64,000 bases of DNA from Massilia sp. Root351. Lineage in GTDB: Bacteria; Pseudomonadota; Gammaproteobacteria; Burkholderiales; Burkholderiaceae_D. The stretch spans positions 62,322-126,321 of the forward strand of contig NZ_LMDJ01000004.1 of NCBI RefSeq assembly GCF_001425045.1, written 5' to 3'. Every line of letters starts with the position of its first letter. Within the stretch, counting starts at the first letter, position 1. A program made the position numbers and the translations under genes. This document shows positions 20,952 to 31,014 of this stretch, piece by piece. The notes under the pieces are model-generated. The model saw nothing but the letters and a program-made list of their open reading frames with translations, had not been told where the DNA came from and ran no database searches.

Positions 20952-22337
20952 TTATTTTGCGGCCAGGCTGGAGGCGTTGGCGTTGGTGGGGCGCAGCAGC
21001 GCGAAGCGGTGCATCATGTCGCCGGAGACCATCTTGAAGCGCGACAGCTCGGCGGCGGTCAGCGGGGCTTGCGCCTGCACGTTGAGCTTGTTCGGGTCCC
21101 TGGCTTCGCCGCCGACGCGGAATTCGTAGTGCAGGTGGGCGCCGGTGGACCAGCCGGTGCTGCCGACATAGCCGATCACGTCGCCCTGGCTGACCTTGCT
21201 GCCTTTTTTGATGCCGGGTGCGAAGCGGCTCATGTGGGCGTAGGCGGTGGTGTAGTTGGACCAGTGCTTCAGCACCACCAGGTTGCCGTAGCCGCCCTGC
21301 GAGCCGGCAAAGTCCACCACGCCGTCGCCCGAGGCGCGGATCGGGGTGCCGGTGGCGGCCGCGAAGTCGATGCCCTTGTGGGCTTTCCAGTTGCCGGAGA
21401 TCGGGTGCACGCGCATCGAGAAGCCGGACGAGATACGGGAGAATTCCAGCGGCGATTTCAGGAAGGCCTTTTTCAGGGACTTGCCGTCGAAGCTGTAGTA
21501 GCCGCCGCCCTGGTTGCTGGCCGGGTCTTCAAACCACACCGACTGGTAGGTCACGCCGCGGTTGGTGAATTCGCCGGCCAGGATGCGGCCGGCGCGGATG
21601 AACTCGCCGTCCTGCCAGAAAGTTTCGTAGACCACGTTGAAATGGTCGCCGCGCTTCAGGTCGGAGCGGAAGTCGATATTGGTGGAGAACATTTCCACGA
21701 TCTGGCGCACCACGCTGTCGGGCAGCTTGGCGCCGTCGTTGCTGGCGTCGGTGGCCGCGTACAGCGAGGAGGAATTGATGGTGCGCGCATGCATTTCCAC
21801 GCGGCGCTCCAGCTTGGCCGCTTCTTCGCTGGCAGTGAAGCCGTCGCCCTTGCGGCTGACCAGGATGTTCTTGACCGGCGTGTCCTGGCTGTCGACCACG
21901 GTGGCGCGCAGCCACACCAGGTTGCCGTTCTCGTCGGTTTGCGCTTGCACGCGCTTGCCGGTTTTCAGCTGCATCACACCTTTCGCCACCTTGTCCTTCT
22001 TGATGAAGGTTTCGGCCGCGTCGTCTTCCACGCCGAGTCGGGTCATCAGCGTGGCGAGCGTGTCGCCGGCGCGGATGCGTTCTTCGTGGACGTACTTTTC
22101 GGTGGATTCTTGCTGCTGGAGGGCGCCGATTTGCGCGGAGATGTTCGGAAGTTCGAGGGCGGTGGAGACTGACTTGACCGGCAGGTCCGCCGCGTCTGGC
22201 GCGAGCGGCGCTACGCCGGCCGCACCGAAAGCGCACACAGCAAGGAAAATTGCCGATGCACTCATGATGCGCGCCTTGCGCGTCGAACCTAGCAAGTTGA
22301 CCAAGCCTTGGCTTGTGAATTTGTTTATAGGGTTCAT
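20952..22337 (-). CDS. M23 family peptidoglycan endopeptidase (MepM-like)
   Basis: 461 residues. The N-terminus has one membrane segment (about 25–47, IMSASAIFLAVCAFGAAGVA) that anchors or exports the protein. A LysM/OapA-like region with RIRAGDTLATLMTRLGV (about 88–105) follows, then a long regulatory domain, then the LytM domain with HKGIDFA (about 326) and GAHLHYEF (about 403), which supply the zinc ligands. It is predicted to cut peptidoglycan cross-links during growth. Divergent from tyrS. The C-terminal tail after the catalytic domain is Ala/Asn-rich. Confidence 0.92.
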   Translation of the reverse strand: MNPINKFTSQGLVNLLGSTRKARIMSASAIFLAVCAFGAAGVAPLAPDAADLPVKSVSTALELPNISAQIGALQQQESTEKYVHEERIRAGDTLATLMTRLGVEDDAAETFIKKDKVAKGVMQLKTGKRVQAQTDENGNLVWLRATVVDSQDTPVKNILVSRKGDGFTASEEAAKLERRVEMHARTINSSSLYAATDASNDGAKLPDSVVRQIVEMFSTNIDFRSDLKRGDHFNVVYETFWQDGEFIRAGRILAGEFTNRGVTYQSVWFEDPASNQGGGYYSFDGKSLKKAFLKSPLEFSRISSGFSMRVHPISGNWKAHKGIDFAAATGTPIRASGDGVVDFAGSQGGYGNLVVLKHWSNYTTAYAHMSRFAPGIKKGSKVSQGDVIGYVGSTGWSTGAHLHYEFRVGGEARDPNKLNVQAQAPLTAAELSRFKMVSGDMMHRFALLRPTNANASSLAAK

Positions 22338-22493
22338 GCAATCAGTTAAAATTTACCGCTTGAACTGTTCCGAACTTTGATGTTTTTGTAATTGTCGTCT
22401 TATCGAGTTTTCATGCGGCAAGATTGATGGGATCGCGAATTATATCAAACTATCGGACTCATCCTACATTTTCACGAGAATTGTGCCTCCCTT

Positions 22494-23729
22494 ATGGTAA
22501 CTGCAACCCAAACCGCTCTGCCGCTGACCGACCGCGTGCAGGAAGCGCTCGCCATCACCAAACGCGGTGTCGATGAGCTGCTGATCGAATCCGAATTCGC
22601 GCAAAAGCTGGCGCGTTCCGAGCAGAGCGGCGTGCCGCTGCGCATCAAACTGGGCCTGGACCCGACCGCGCCGGACTTGCACCTGGGCCATACCGTGGTG
22701 CTGAACAAGATGCGCCAGCTGCAAAACCTGGGCCACCAGGTGATTTTCCTGATCGGTGACTTCACGTCCATGATCGGCGACCCGTCCGGCCGCAACGCCA
22801 CCCGTCCGCCGCTCACGCGCGAGCAGATCGAAGCCAACGCCGCCACCTATTTCAAGCAGGCCTCGCTGGTGCTGGACCCGGCCAGGACCGAGATCCGCTA
22901 CAACTCCGAGTGGTGCGACCCGCTCGGCGCGCGCGGCATGATCCAGCTGGCCTCGCGCTACACCGTGGCGCGCATGATGGAGCGCGACGATTTCACCAAG
23001 CGCTTCAAGAACGGGACCCCGATCTCGGTCCATGAGTTCCTGTATCCGCTGATGCAGGGCTACGACTCGGTGGCCCTGAAGGCCGACCTGGAACTTGGTG
23101 GCACGGACCAGAAATTCAACCTGCTGGTGGGCCGCGAACTGCAGAAAGACTGGGACCAGGAGCCTCAGTGCATTTTGACCATGCCGCTGCTGGAAGGTTT
23201 GGACGGCGTGGAAAAAATGTCCAAGTCGAAGAACAACTACATCGGCATTACCGAGCCGGGCAACACCATGTTCGCCAAGATCATGAGCATTTCCGACGTG
23301 ATGATGTGGCGCTACTACGAACTCCTGTCGTGGAAAACGATCGAAGAGGTAGCGGCGCTGAAGCGCGCCGTGGAGCAGGGCGGCAACCCGCGCGACGCCA
23401 AGGTGGCGCTGGCGCAGGAAATCGTCGAGCGCTTCCATTCGCGCCAGGCGGCCGAGGACGCGCTGGCCGACTTCGTCAACCGTTCCAAGGGCGGCATTCC
23501 GGACGACGTGCCGGAAATCACCCTGGCCGGCGCGCCGGCCGGCATCGCCCAGTTGCTGAAGCAGTCCAATCTGTGCGCTTCGGTATCGGAAGCCACCCGC
23601 ATGGTGGATCAGGGCGGCGTGCGCGTGGATGGTACCGTTATCAGCGACAAGGCGCTGAAGCTGGACGCCGGCACGTTCGTGCTGCAGGTGGGCAAGCGCA
23701 AGTTCGCGCGCGTCACCTTGACGGCATGA
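22494..23729 (+). CDS. tyrS: Tyrosyl-tRNA synthetase
   Basis: 411 residues, class I synthetase. The HIGH-equivalent HLGHT is near residue 63, KMSKS near residue 239, and an S4 RNA-binding domain (about 340–400, with [17 protein letters not shown]) ends the protein. HLGHT plus this length identify the TyrRZ-like form. The start codon ATG at 22494 has only a weak upstream purine stretch. It overlaps dtd by four bases. Confidence 0.97.
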   Translation: MVTATQTALPLTDRVQEALAITKRGVDELLIESEFAQKLARSEQSGVPLRIKLGLDPTAPDLHLGHTVVLNKMRQLQNLGHQVIFLIGDFTSMIGDPSGRNATRPPLTREQIEANAATYFKQASLVLDPARTEIRYNSEWCDPLGARGMIQLASRYTVARMMERDDFTKRFKNGTPISVHEFLYPLMQGYDSVALKADLELGGTDQKFNLLVGRELQKDWDQEPQCILTMPLLEGLDGVEKMSKSKNNYIGITEPGNTMFAKIMSISDVMMWRYYELLSWKTIEEVAALKRAVEQGGNPRDAKVALAQEIVERFHSRQAAEDALADFVNRSKGGIPDDVPEITLAGAPAGIAQLLKQSNLCASVSEATRMVDQGGVRVDGTVISDKALKLDAGTFVLQVGKRKFARVTLTA

Positions 23730-24178
23730 TAGGGCTGCTGCAGCGGGTCAGCAGCGCGGCCGTGGTGGTCGATGGCGCGACCGTGGGCGCCATCGATGGC
23801 GGCCTGATGGTGCTGGTGTGCGCCGAGCGCGGCGACAGCGAGCGCGAAGCAGACGCCCTGCTCAACAAGCTGCTGGGCTACCGCGTGTTTGCGGACGAGG
23901 CGGGCAAGATGAACCGCAGCGTGGCCGACGTGGCCGGCGGCTTGCTGCTGGTGCCGCAGTTCACGCTGGCGGCCGACACCAAGTCCGGCACGCGCCCGTC
24001 GTTCACGCCGGCCGCCGCGCCGGCGGACGGCGCGCGGCTGTTCGAGTATTTCGTGCGCCAGGCGCGGCTCAGGCATGCGCGAGTGGCCACCGGCCAGTTC
24101 GGCGCCGACATGAAAGTGTCGCTGACGAACGATGGTCCGGTAACGTTCTGGCTGCAGGTCGAGCCTAAACTACAGTGA
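23726..24178 (+). CDS. dtd: D-aminoacyl-tRNA deacylase
   Basis: 150 residues. Hydrolyses D-amino acids (and Gly) mischarged on tRNA, including D-Tyr-tRNA made by TyrRS. The start [17 protein letters not shown] is typical; active-site motifs PQFTL (about 80) and GPVTF (about 139) are present. The canonical first motif is SQFTL, so here Ser is replaced by Pro in [10 protein letters not shown], which is also common in the family. ATGA overlap with tyrS implies coupled translation, a sensible pairing of charging and proofreading. Confidence 0.96.
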   Translation: MIGLLQRVSSAAVVVDGATVGAIDGGLMVLVCAERGDSEREADALLNKLLGYRVFADEAGKMNRSVADVAGGLLLVPQFTLAADTKSGTRPSFTPAAAPADGARLFEYFVRQARLRHARVATGQFGADMKVSLTNDGPVTFWLQVEPKLQ

Positions 24179-24214
24179 AAAAACAGTGAAACAACCAGGA
24201 AGCGGGAGGCTGCG

Positions 24215-24865
24215 GTGAAACTGTGGAGTGACTCTTTCAAGAACGGCGGCAGGATTCCTGCCGAATTCGCGTTTGCCGAGCCGGACCCGCTGGGCCGTCT
24301 CAGGCTGGCCGCCAACCGCAATCCGCACCTGGCATGGAGCGAGGTGCCGAACGGCACCGAGTCGCTGCTGCTGCTGTGCATAGACGGCGACGCGCCCGCC
24401 AGCGCCGCCAAGGTCAACCAGGAAGGCCAGACGCTGGATGCGGCCGACGAGCGCGCCGATTTCTACCACTGGGCGCTGGCCGACATCCCGCCTGCGCTGG
24501 CTTGCATTGCCGCCGGCCAGCTGGCCGACGGCGTGGTGCCCAAGGGCAAGCCCGGGCCGGACACGGCCTTGGCCGTGCTGGACGGCACGCAGCATCCGTT
24601 GCGCCAGGGCATCAACGATTACACCGGCTGGTTCGCGGGCGACCCCGGCATGGCGGGCGACTATTTCGGTTATGATGGCCCCTGCCCGCCGTGGAACGAC
24701 TTGCGGGTGCACCACTATGTGTTCCGGCTGTACGCGCTGGACGTGCCGCGCCTGCCGGTCGACGGCCGTTTCACCTGCGTGCAGGCGTACCAGGCCATGC
24801 GCGGCCACATACTGGACGAAGCACAAATCATCGGCGCCTATAGCCTGAATCCGCAGGCGCGCTAA
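24215..24865 (+). CDS. YbhB/YbcL family protein (PEBP/RKIP-like)
   Basis: 216 residues from a GTG preceded by GGGAGG. Phosphatidylethanolamine-binding-like fold: NPHLAWSEVPNGTESLLLL and the ligand-pocket residues FYHWALADIP, then GYDGPCPPWNDLRVHHYVFRLY near 150 are diagnostic. Its cellular role in bacteria is not established; a small anion/phosphate pocket is predicted. It lies between dtd and a phosphoglycerate-mutase-like gene with short spacers, so it may be in the tyrS transcript. Confidence 0.92.
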   Translation: MKLWSDSFKNGGRIPAEFAFAEPDPLGRLRLAANRNPHLAWSEVPNGTESLLLLCIDGDAPASAAKVNQEGQTLDAADERADFYHWALADIPPALACIAAGQLADGVVPKGKPGPDTALAVLDGTQHPLRQGINDYTGWFAGDPGMAGDYFGYDGPCPPWNDLRVHHYVFRLYALDVPRLPVDGRFTCVQAYQAMRGHILDEAQIIGAYSLNPQAR

Positions 24866-24876
24866 ACCAGGGTTAC

Positions 24877-25536
24877 ATGACTACCAGCATCCTATTGATA
24901 CGCCATGGCGAAACGGCGTGGAACGCCGTGCGCCGCCTGCAAGGCCACATCGACATTCCCCTGAACCTGGAAGGCCAGCGCCAGGCCGAGGCGCTGGCGT
25001 CCGCGCTGGCGTCCGAACCGTTGCACGCCATCATCGCCAGCGACCTGCAGCGCGCGCTGCAGACCGCGCAGGCGGTGGCCGGCCAGCAGCGCGGCGCCGG
25101 GGCGCAGCGCAAGGTCCAGCAGGACGTCCAGCTGCGCGAGCGCTGCTACGGCGTGTTCGAAGGCATGCTGTACGCCGACATCGAGCGCACCTATCCGGCC
25201 GAATTCGCCGCCTGGCAGGCGCGCGACATCGACGCCGTGATGCCGTCCGGCGAGCGGGTGGCCGAGAGCTTCCGCCAGTTCTTCCAGCGCTGCATGGACG
25301 GCATCGCGGCCTGGGGCGAGCGCCATCCGGGCCAGACCATCGCCATCGTGGCCCACGGCGGCGTGCTGGAGTGCGCCTACCGCGCCGCCACCGGCATGAC
25401 GCTGGACAGCCCGCGCGACTTCCAGGTGAAGAACGCCAGCATCAACCGTTTTACTTTTGATAACGGCAGGCTGGCGCTGCAAAGCTGGGGCGAGAGCGCG
25501 CACCTGGAACCGCTCGTCCTGGACGATATTATCTAA
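24877..25536 (+). CDS. Histidine phosphatase family protein (GpmB/CobC-like)
   Basis: 219 residues. The RHG motif LIRHGETAWNAVRRLQGH at the N-terminus carries the phospho-His; the second His is in IVAHGGVLECAYR near residue 156, and RERCYGVFEGM is the middle active-site loop. These features fit cofactor-independent small phosphatases of the phosphoglycerate mutase superfamily. The substrate cannot be told; metabolite-damage repair or broad sugar-phosphate hydrolysis are possible. Eleven bases after the YbhB-like gene, probably co-transcribed. Confidence 0.92.
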   Translation: MTTSILLIRHGETAWNAVRRLQGHIDIPLNLEGQRQAEALASALASEPLHAIIASDLQRALQTAQAVAGQQRGAGAQRKVQQDVQLRERCYGVFEGMLYADIERTYPAEFAAWQARDIDAVMPSGERVAESFRQFFQRCMDGIAAWGERHPGQTIAIVAHGGVLECAYRAATGMTLDSPRDFQVKNASINRFTFDNGRLALQSWGESAHLEPLVLDDII

Positions 25537-25685
25537 GCCGCATTGGTTGAAAATTCTGCCCGGAAACACAGTTTCATAACTGCCAAGCTGCACAAGCACG
25601 GGAATCAGAATAAATAGTGCTTATTATTTGTGCACGCCTTGGGTTAGAATAGACGGTTTCCCCGCTCCACTTTCAGGCATACCCA

Positions 25686-26702
25686 GTGCAAATCGGTCCT
25701 CACATTCTCCGCAACAATGTCTTCGTCGCCCCTATGGCGGGCGTGACGGACAGGCCGTACCGGCAGCTGTGCAAGGAGCTGGGCGCGGGTTACGCGGTGT
25801 CGGAGATGGCGGCGTCGAATCCGCGCGTGTGGGCCTCGGAAAAGAGCGCGCGCCGCATCGACCACGCCGGCGAGATGGAGCCGAAAGCGGTACAGATCGC
25901 CGGTTCCGACCCGCAGGAACTGGCCGATTGCGCAAAACACAACGTCGACAAGGGCGCCCAGATCATCGACATCAACATGGGCTGCCCGGTCAAAAAAGTG
26001 TGCAACAACTGGTGCGGTTCGGCGCTGCTGCCGCACGAGGACCTGGTCGAGCGCATCCTGCATGCCGTGGTGGGCGCGGTGGACGTGCCCGTGACGCTGA
26101 AATTCCGCACCGGCTGGGACCGCGAAAACAAGAACGCGCTGCGGATTGCCCGCATCGCCGAGCAGGCCGGCATCCAGATGCTGACCCTGCACGGCCGCAC
26201 CCGCGCCGACGGTTATACCGGCGACGCCGAATACGACACCATCGCTGCCGTCAAGGCATCGGTGGCCATCCCGGTGGTGGCCAACGGCGACATCACCTCG
26301 CCCGAGAAAGCCCGCTATGTGCTGGACAAGACCGGCGCCGACGCCGTCATGGTGGGCCGCGCCGCCCAGGGCCGGCCGTGGATCTTCCGCGAGATCGACC
26401 ATTACCTGCGCACCGGCACCCATCTGCCCGCGCCGCTGGTGGCCGAGGTGGCCGCACTGATGGACGACCACCTGCAGGCGCACTACGCCTTTTACGGCGA
26501 GCGCAAGGGCTTGCTGACGGCGCGCAAGCACATCGGCTGGTATGTGCGCGACCTGGAAGGCGGCGAGGAATTCCGCCAGCGCATGAATCGCCTTGAGTCC
26601 ACGCAAGAACAGTTGCTGTCGGTCAAAGAATTTTTCGAATCCCAATGGAAGTATGGCGAGCGGTTACAATACCGCCTCGCCGAAGAAAAGCTGGCCGCCT
26701 GA
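25686..26702 (+). CDS. dusB: tRNA-dihydrouridine synthase B
   Basis: 338 residues from a GTG start (MQIGPHILRN; the FMN-barrel starts at once). Reduces uridine in the tRNA D-loop using FMN and NADPH. APMAGVTDRPYR, INMGCPVKKVCNNWCGSALL (catalytic Cys) and the FMN-phosphate site NGDITSPEKA…MVGRAAQGRPW are all present. Followed by fis 42 bases downstream, the conserved dusB-fis operon. The 149-base gap upstream is AT-rich with an imperfect inverted repeat (AATAAATAGTGCTTATT); Fis autoregulation is known in E. coli and possible here. Confidence 0.96.
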   Translation: MQIGPHILRNNVFVAPMAGVTDRPYRQLCKELGAGYAVSEMAASNPRVWASEKSARRIDHAGEMEPKAVQIAGSDPQELADCAKHNVDKGAQIIDINMGCPVKKVCNNWCGSALLPHEDLVERILHAVVGAVDVPVTLKFRTGWDRENKNALRIARIAEQAGIQMLTLHGRTRADGYTGDAEYDTIAAVKASVAIPVVANGDITSPEKARYVLDKTGADAVMVGRAAQGRPWIFREIDHYLRTGTHLPAPLVAEVAALMDDHLQAHYAFYGERKGLLTARKHIGWYVRDLEGGEEFRQRMNRLESTQEQLLSVKEFFESQWKYGERLQYRLAEEKLAA

Positions 26703-26744
26703 ACGGCGCCGGCGTGGCAGATCAATTAGCAGAAATATATAAAA

Positions 26745-26978
26745 ATGAGCAAAGAAAGCATTCAGGAAGTCGTCCAGAAATCGCTGGAAGATTACTTCAA
26801 CGATTTGGGCGAGCAGCAGGCGTCGAACATCTATGACATGGTCGTGCTGACCGTGGAACGTCCGATCCTCGAAGTGGTCATGACCCGCGCCGACGGCAAC
26901 CAGTCGCATGCCGCGCAGATGCTGGGCATCAACCGCAACACCCTGCGAAAGAAATTGCAGGAGCACGGCCTGCTGTAA
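26745..26978 (+). CDS. fis: Fis-type nucleoid-associated regulator
   Basis: 77 residues, typical of the short betaproteobacterial Fis. The C-terminal helix-turn-helix reads TRADGNQSHAAQMLGINRNT, followed by LRKKL, nearly identical to the Fis/NtrC family consensus. It bends DNA and adjusts rRNA and growth-phase genes. Second gene of dusB-fis; purH follows after 97 bases. Confidence 0.95.
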   Translation: MSKESIQEVVQKSLEDYFNDLGEQQASNIYDMVVLTVERPILEVVMTRADGNQSHAAQMLGINRNTLRKKLQEHGLL

Positions 26979-27075
26979 GGTCCGCTGACGTCCCGGCTTG
27001 CATGGCTGTGACCGGCCAATGCGGCCGGCGAGTGTCCCTTGTCCCCACAGAACATTCAACAACCTAGCCACAGCC

Positions 27076-28662
27076 ATGATTAAACAAGCTCTCATCTCCG
27101 TTTCCGACAAGACCGGCGTCCTGGACTTCGCCCGTGCCCTGTCCACCATGGGCGTCAACATCCTGTCCACCGGCGGCACCGCCAAGCTGCTCGCCGACAA
27201 CGGCGTTGCCGTGACCGAAGTGGCCGACTACACCGGCTTCCCGGAAATGCTGGATGGCCGCGTCAAGACGCTGCACCCGAAAGTGCACGGCGGCATCCTG
27301 GCGCGCCGCGATTTCCCGGAGCACATGGCCAAGCTGGAAGAGCACGGCATTCCGACCATCGACATGGTGGTGGTGAACCTGTATCCGTTCCAGGCCACGG
27401 TGGCCAAGGACAGCTGCACGCTGGACGACGCGATCGAGAACATCGACATCGGCGGCCCGGCCATGCTGCGCTCGTCGGCCAAGAACCACAAGGACGTGGT
27501 GGTGATCTGCGACCCGTCCGACTACGGCCACGTGCTGGCCGAGATGAAGACCACCGACAACGCGCCCGGCTACGTGTCCTACGAAACCCGCTTCATGCTG
27601 GCCAAGAAGGTCTACGCGCACACCGCGCAGTACGACGGCGCCATCGCCAACTACCTGTCCAGCCTGGGCCCGGACCGCGAGCACGCCACCCGCGCCGCCT
27701 ACCCGCAAACGCTGAACGCGCACTTTGAAAAAGTGCAGGACATGCGCTACGGCGAAAACCCGCACCAGTCGGCCGCGTTCTACCGCGACCTGGCGCCGGT
27801 GGCCGGCGCGCTGGCCAACTACACCCAGCTGCAGGGCAAGGAACTGTCGTACAACAACATCGCCGACGCGGACGCCGCGTGGGAATGCGTGAAGTCGATG
27901 GGCAGCTTCGACCAGTCGGCAGCCTGCGTCATCGTCAAGCACGCCAACCCGTGCGGCGTGGCGCTGGGCGCCAACGCGGCCGACGCCTACAAGCGCGCGC
28001 TGCAGACCGACCCGACCTCGGCCTTCGGCGGCATCATCGCCTTCAACGTGGAAGTGGACGGCAGCGCCGCCGCCGAACTGGCCAAGCTGTTCGTGGAAGT
28101 GCTGATCGCGCCGTCGTTTACCGCGGAAGCCAGGCAGATCCTGTCGGCCAAGCAGAACGTGCGCCTGCTGGAAATTCCTTTGGGCAACGGCGTCAACGCG
28201 ATGGACTTCAAGCGCGTCGGCGGCGGCCTGCTGGTGCAGTCGGCCGACTCGAAAAACGTGCTGCTGGCCGAGCTGAAAGTGGTGACCAAGCTGCAGCCTA
28301 CCCAGCAGCAGCTGCAAGACCTGATGTTCGCCTGGCGCGTTGCCAAATACGTCAAGTCCAACGCCATCGTCTTCTGCGGCAACAACATGACGCTGGGCGT
28401 GGGCGCCGGCCAGATGAGCCGCATCGACTCCGCGCGCATCGCCTCCATCAAGGCGCAGAACGCCGGCCTGACCCTGGCCGGTTCGGTGGTGGCGTCGGAT
28501 GCCTTCTTCCCGTTCCGCGACGGCCTGGACGTGGTGGTTGACGCCGGCGCGAGCTGCGTGATCCAGCCGGGCGGCTCGATGCGCGACCAGGAAGTGATCG
28601 ACGCCGCCGACGAGCGCGGCGTGGTGATGCTGTACACCGGCACCCGCCACTTCCGCCATTAA
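27076..28662 (+). CDS. purH: AICAR transformylase / IMP cyclohydrolase
   Basis: 528 residues, bifunctional last two steps of purine synthesis. The N-terminal cyclohydrolase starts [20 protein letters not shown] and includes [20 protein letters not shown]; the transformylase half has [13 protein letters not shown] (about 225), [15 protein letters not shown] and the late [14 protein letters not shown] and [13 protein letters not shown]. The ATG at 27076 is the family start; an in-frame upstream extension is not used. No clear ribosome-binding site is seen. Ends with a strong terminator. Confidence 0.98.
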   Translation: MIKQALISVSDKTGVLDFARALSTMGVNILSTGGTAKLLADNGVAVTEVADYTGFPEMLDGRVKTLHPKVHGGILARRDFPEHMAKLEEHGIPTIDMVVVNLYPFQATVAKDSCTLDDAIENIDIGGPAMLRSSAKNHKDVVVICDPSDYGHVLAEMKTTDNAPGYVSYETRFMLAKKVYAHTAQYDGAIANYLSSLGPDREHATRAAYPQTLNAHFEKVQDMRYGENPHQSAAFYRDLAPVAGALANYTQLQGKELSYNNIADADAAWECVKSMGSFDQSAACVIVKHANPCGVALGANAADAYKRALQTDPTSAFGGIIAFNVEVDGSAAAELAKLFVEVLIAPSFTAEARQILSAKQNVRLLEIPLGNGVNAMDFKRVGGGLLVQSADSKNVLLAELKVVTKLQPTQQQLQDLMFAWRVAKYVKSNAIVFCGNNMTLGVGAGQMSRIDSARIASIKAQNAGLTLAGSVVASDAFFPFRDGLDVVVDAGASCVIQPGGSMRDQEVIDAADERGVVMLYTGTRHFRH

Positions 28663-28681
28663 TCGCAGTCAGGTTCCCGGA

Positions 28682-28720
28682 AACGGGGCCGGACGGGGAA
28701 ACCTGTCCGGCCCCGTTTTT
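28682..28720 (+). terminator. Terminator of purH
   Basis: A perfect 13-bp stem (AACGGGGCCGGAC / GTCCGGCCCCGTT) with a 10-base loop and a T-tract, 20 bases after purH. Confidence 0.92.
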
Positions 28721-28752
28721 ATTGCACTGTGCATATATACAGCTTTTGCTGC

Positions 28753-28779
28753 TTGCCAGCCATGTTGTTGATGTACAAT
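28753..28779 (+). promoter_or_regulatory. Candidate ruvC promoter
   Basis: TTGCCA (28753–28758) and TACAAT (28774–28779) are 15 bases apart, seven bases before the ruvC ATG. This would again give a very short leader. No LexA box was recognised. Confidence 0.35.
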
Positions 28780-28785
28780 CCGAGC

Positions 28786-29352
28786 ATGATTATTCTCGGC
28801 ATCGACCCAGGCTTGCGCACCACCGGCTTCGGCGTCATCCACAAGCAGGGCGCGAAGCTGCGCTACATCGCGTCCGGCACCATCAAGTCTGGCGAAGGCG
28901 ACCTGCCGACCCGGCTCAAGGTCATCCTGGACGGCGTCGGCGAAGTGGCCGCCACCTACCAGCCGGACTGCTCGGCCATCGAAAAAGTCTTCGTCAACGT
29001 CAATCCCCAATCGACCCTGCTGCTGGGCCAGGCGCGCGGCGCGGCCATCTGCGCGCTGGTCAGCAACGGCCTGTCCGTGGCGGAGTACTCGCCCACCCAG
29101 CTCAAGCAGGCCGTGGTCGGCACCGGCAAGGCCGCCAAGGCCCAGGTGCAGGACATGGTGGCGCGCCTGCTGGCGCTGCCCGGCCTGCCGGGCTCGGATG
29201 CGGCCGACGCGCTCGGCGTGGCCATCTGCCACGCCAACAGCCACGACGCGCTGGCCATGATCGCGCTGGCCGGCGCGCTCCCGGACCAGGCCGGCCAGGC
29301 CGGCAGCCCCCTGGCCGGGCTGCGCATGCGCCGCGGCCGCCTGGTCGATTAA
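28786..29352 (+). CDS. ruvC: Holliday junction endonuclease RuvC
   Basis: 188 residues from the ATG at 28786 ([17 protein letters not shown], containing the first catalytic Asp). Further acidic residues lie in [12 protein letters not shown] and [15 protein letters not shown]. It resolves Holliday junctions after RuvAB branch migration. First gene of ruvCAB; a longer frame to 28729 is rejected because IILGIDPG is the conserved N-terminus. Confidence 0.97.
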   Translation: MIILGIDPGLRTTGFGVIHKQGAKLRYIASGTIKSGEGDLPTRLKVILDGVGEVAATYQPDCSAIEKVFVNVNPQSTLLLGQARGAAICALVSNGLSVAEYSPTQLKQAVVGTGKAAKAQVQDMVARLLALPGLPGSDAADALGVAICHANSHDALAMIALAGALPDQAGQAGSPLAGLRMRRGRLVD

Positions 29353-29373
29353 ACCCATACTGAAGGTTCACAC

Positions 29374-29952
29374 ATGATCGGACGTCTCTCCGGCATCCTG
29401 CTTGAAAAAAATCCCCCGCAACTGCTGGTTGACGTGCAAGGCGTCGGCTACGAAGTCGACGTGCCCATGAGCACCTTCTACAACTTGCCCGGCGTGGGCG
29501 AGAAGGTGGTGCTGTTCACTCATCAGGCCATCCGAGAGGACGCGCACCTGCTGTTCGGCTTCGGCAACGCTGAAGAACGCGCCGTGTTCCGCCAGCTCAT
29601 TAAAATCAGCGGCGTGGGCGCGCGCACCGCGCTGTCCATCCTGTCCGGCATGTCCATCGCCGACCTGGCGCAGGCCGTTACGCTGCAGGAATCGGGCCGC
29701 CTGGTGAAAGTGCCCGGCATCGGCAAGAAGACCGCCGAGCGCCTGCTGCTGGAGCTGAAAGGCAAGCTGGGCGCGGATATCGGCGCCGGCCACGCCCACC
29801 CGGTGCACGACGCGCAAGCGGACATCCTGAACGCGCTGATCGCTTTGGGGTATTCTGACAAGGAAGCGCTGCTGGCGCTGAAGACCGTCCCCGCCGGCGC
29901 CGGCGTGTCGGACGGCATCAAGCAGGCGCTCAAAGCGCTGTCCAAAGGTTAA
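29374..29952 (+). CDS. ruvA: Holliday junction DNA helicase subunit RuvA
   Basis: 192 residues. Tetrameric junction-binding protein: N-terminal OB domain ([20 protein letters not shown]), two helix-hairpin-helix motifs ([16 protein letters not shown] and [19 protein letters not shown]), and a C-terminal RuvB-binding domain ([16 protein letters not shown]). Twenty-one bases after ruvC and six before ruvB. Confidence 0.98.
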   Translation: MIGRLSGILLEKNPPQLLVDVQGVGYEVDVPMSTFYNLPGVGEKVVLFTHQAIREDAHLLFGFGNAEERAVFRQLIKISGVGARTALSILSGMSIADLAQAVTLQESGRLVKVPGIGKKTAERLLLELKGKLGADIGAGHAHPVHDAQADILNALIALGYSDKEALLALKTVPAGAGVSDGIKQALKALSKG

Positions 29953-29958
29953 AAAGTA

Positions 29959-31014
29959 ATGAGCATCCAGACCGACAATTTCACCGAGCAGCGCATCATC
30001 GATGCCGCGCCCTCGTCGCCGAACGAGGAGGCCATCGAACGCGCCTTGCGCCCCAAGCACCTCGATGAATACGTCGGGCAGGCCAAGATCCGCGACCAGC
30101 TGGAAATCTTCATCGCCGCCGCGCGCGGCCGCAAGGAAGCGCTGGACCATACCTTGCTGTTCGGCCCGCCCGGCCTGGGCAAGACCACGCTGGCCAACAT
30201 CATCGCGCGCGAAATGGGCGTGAACCTGCGCCAGACTTCCGGCCCGGTGCTGGAGCGTCCGGGCGACCTGGCGGCCATCCTGACCAACCTGGAAGCGAAC
30301 GACGTGCTGTTCATCGACGAGATCCACCGCCTGTCGCCGGTGGTCGAGGAGATCCTGTACCCGGCGCTGGAAGACTACCAGATCGACATCATGATAGGCG
30401 AGGGCCCGGCGGCGCGTTCCGTGAAGCTGGACCTGCAGCCGTTTACCTTGGTGGGCGCCACCACCCGCGCCGGCATGCTGACCAACCCGCTGCGCGACCG
30501 CTTCGGCATCGTGGCGCGGCTGGAGTTCTACACCGTGCCCGAGCTGACCAAGATCGTCAGCCGCAGCGCCGCGCTGCTCAAGGCCAGCATCGACGTGGAG
30601 GGCGCGGCCGAAATCGCGCGCCGCGCGCGCGGCACGCCGCGTATCGCCAACCGCCTGCTGCGCCGCGTGCGCGACTTCGCGGAAGTGAAGGGCAACGGCG
30701 ACATCACGCGCGAGGTCGCCGCCGCCGCGCTGGTGATGCTGGACGTCGACACCGTCGGCTTCGACGTGATGGACCGCAAGCTGCTGGAGGCGGTGCTGTA
30801 CAAATTCGGCGGCGGCCCGGTCGGCATCGGCAACCTGGCGGCCGCCATCGGCGAGGCCGCCGACACCATCGAGGACGTGCTGGAACCGTATTTGATCCAG
30901 CAAGGCTACCTGCAGCGCACGCCGCGCGGCCGCGTGGCCACGGCGGCGGCCTACCAGCATTTCGGCGTCACCCCGCCGCGCACCAATCCAACCGGCGACT
31001 TGTGGGACCAATAA
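29959..31014 (+). CDS. ruvB: Holliday junction branch migration ATPase RuvB
   Basis: 351 residues, hexameric AAA+ motor. Walker [13 protein letters not shown] (about 67), Walker [17 protein letters not shown], sensor residues in [20 protein letters not shown] and the winged-helix C-terminus ending in the [12 protein letters not shown] region. Its TAA shares one base with the ATG of the next gene. Confidence 0.98.
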   Translation: MSIQTDNFTEQRIIDAAPSSPNEEAIERALRPKHLDEYVGQAKIRDQLEIFIAAARGRKEALDHTLLFGPPGLGKTTLANIIAREMGVNLRQTSGPVLERPGDLAAILTNLEANDVLFIDEIHRLSPVVEEILYPALEDYQIDIMIGEGPAARSVKLDLQPFTLVGATTRAGMLTNPLRDRFGIVARLEFYTVPELTKIVSRSAALLKASIDVEGAAEIARRARGTPRIANRLLRRVRDFAEVKGNGDITREVAAAALVMLDVDTVGFDVMDRKLLEAVLYKFGGGPVGIGNLAAAIGEAADTIEDVLEPYLIQQGYLQRTPRGRVATAAAYQHFGVTPPRTNPTGDLWDQ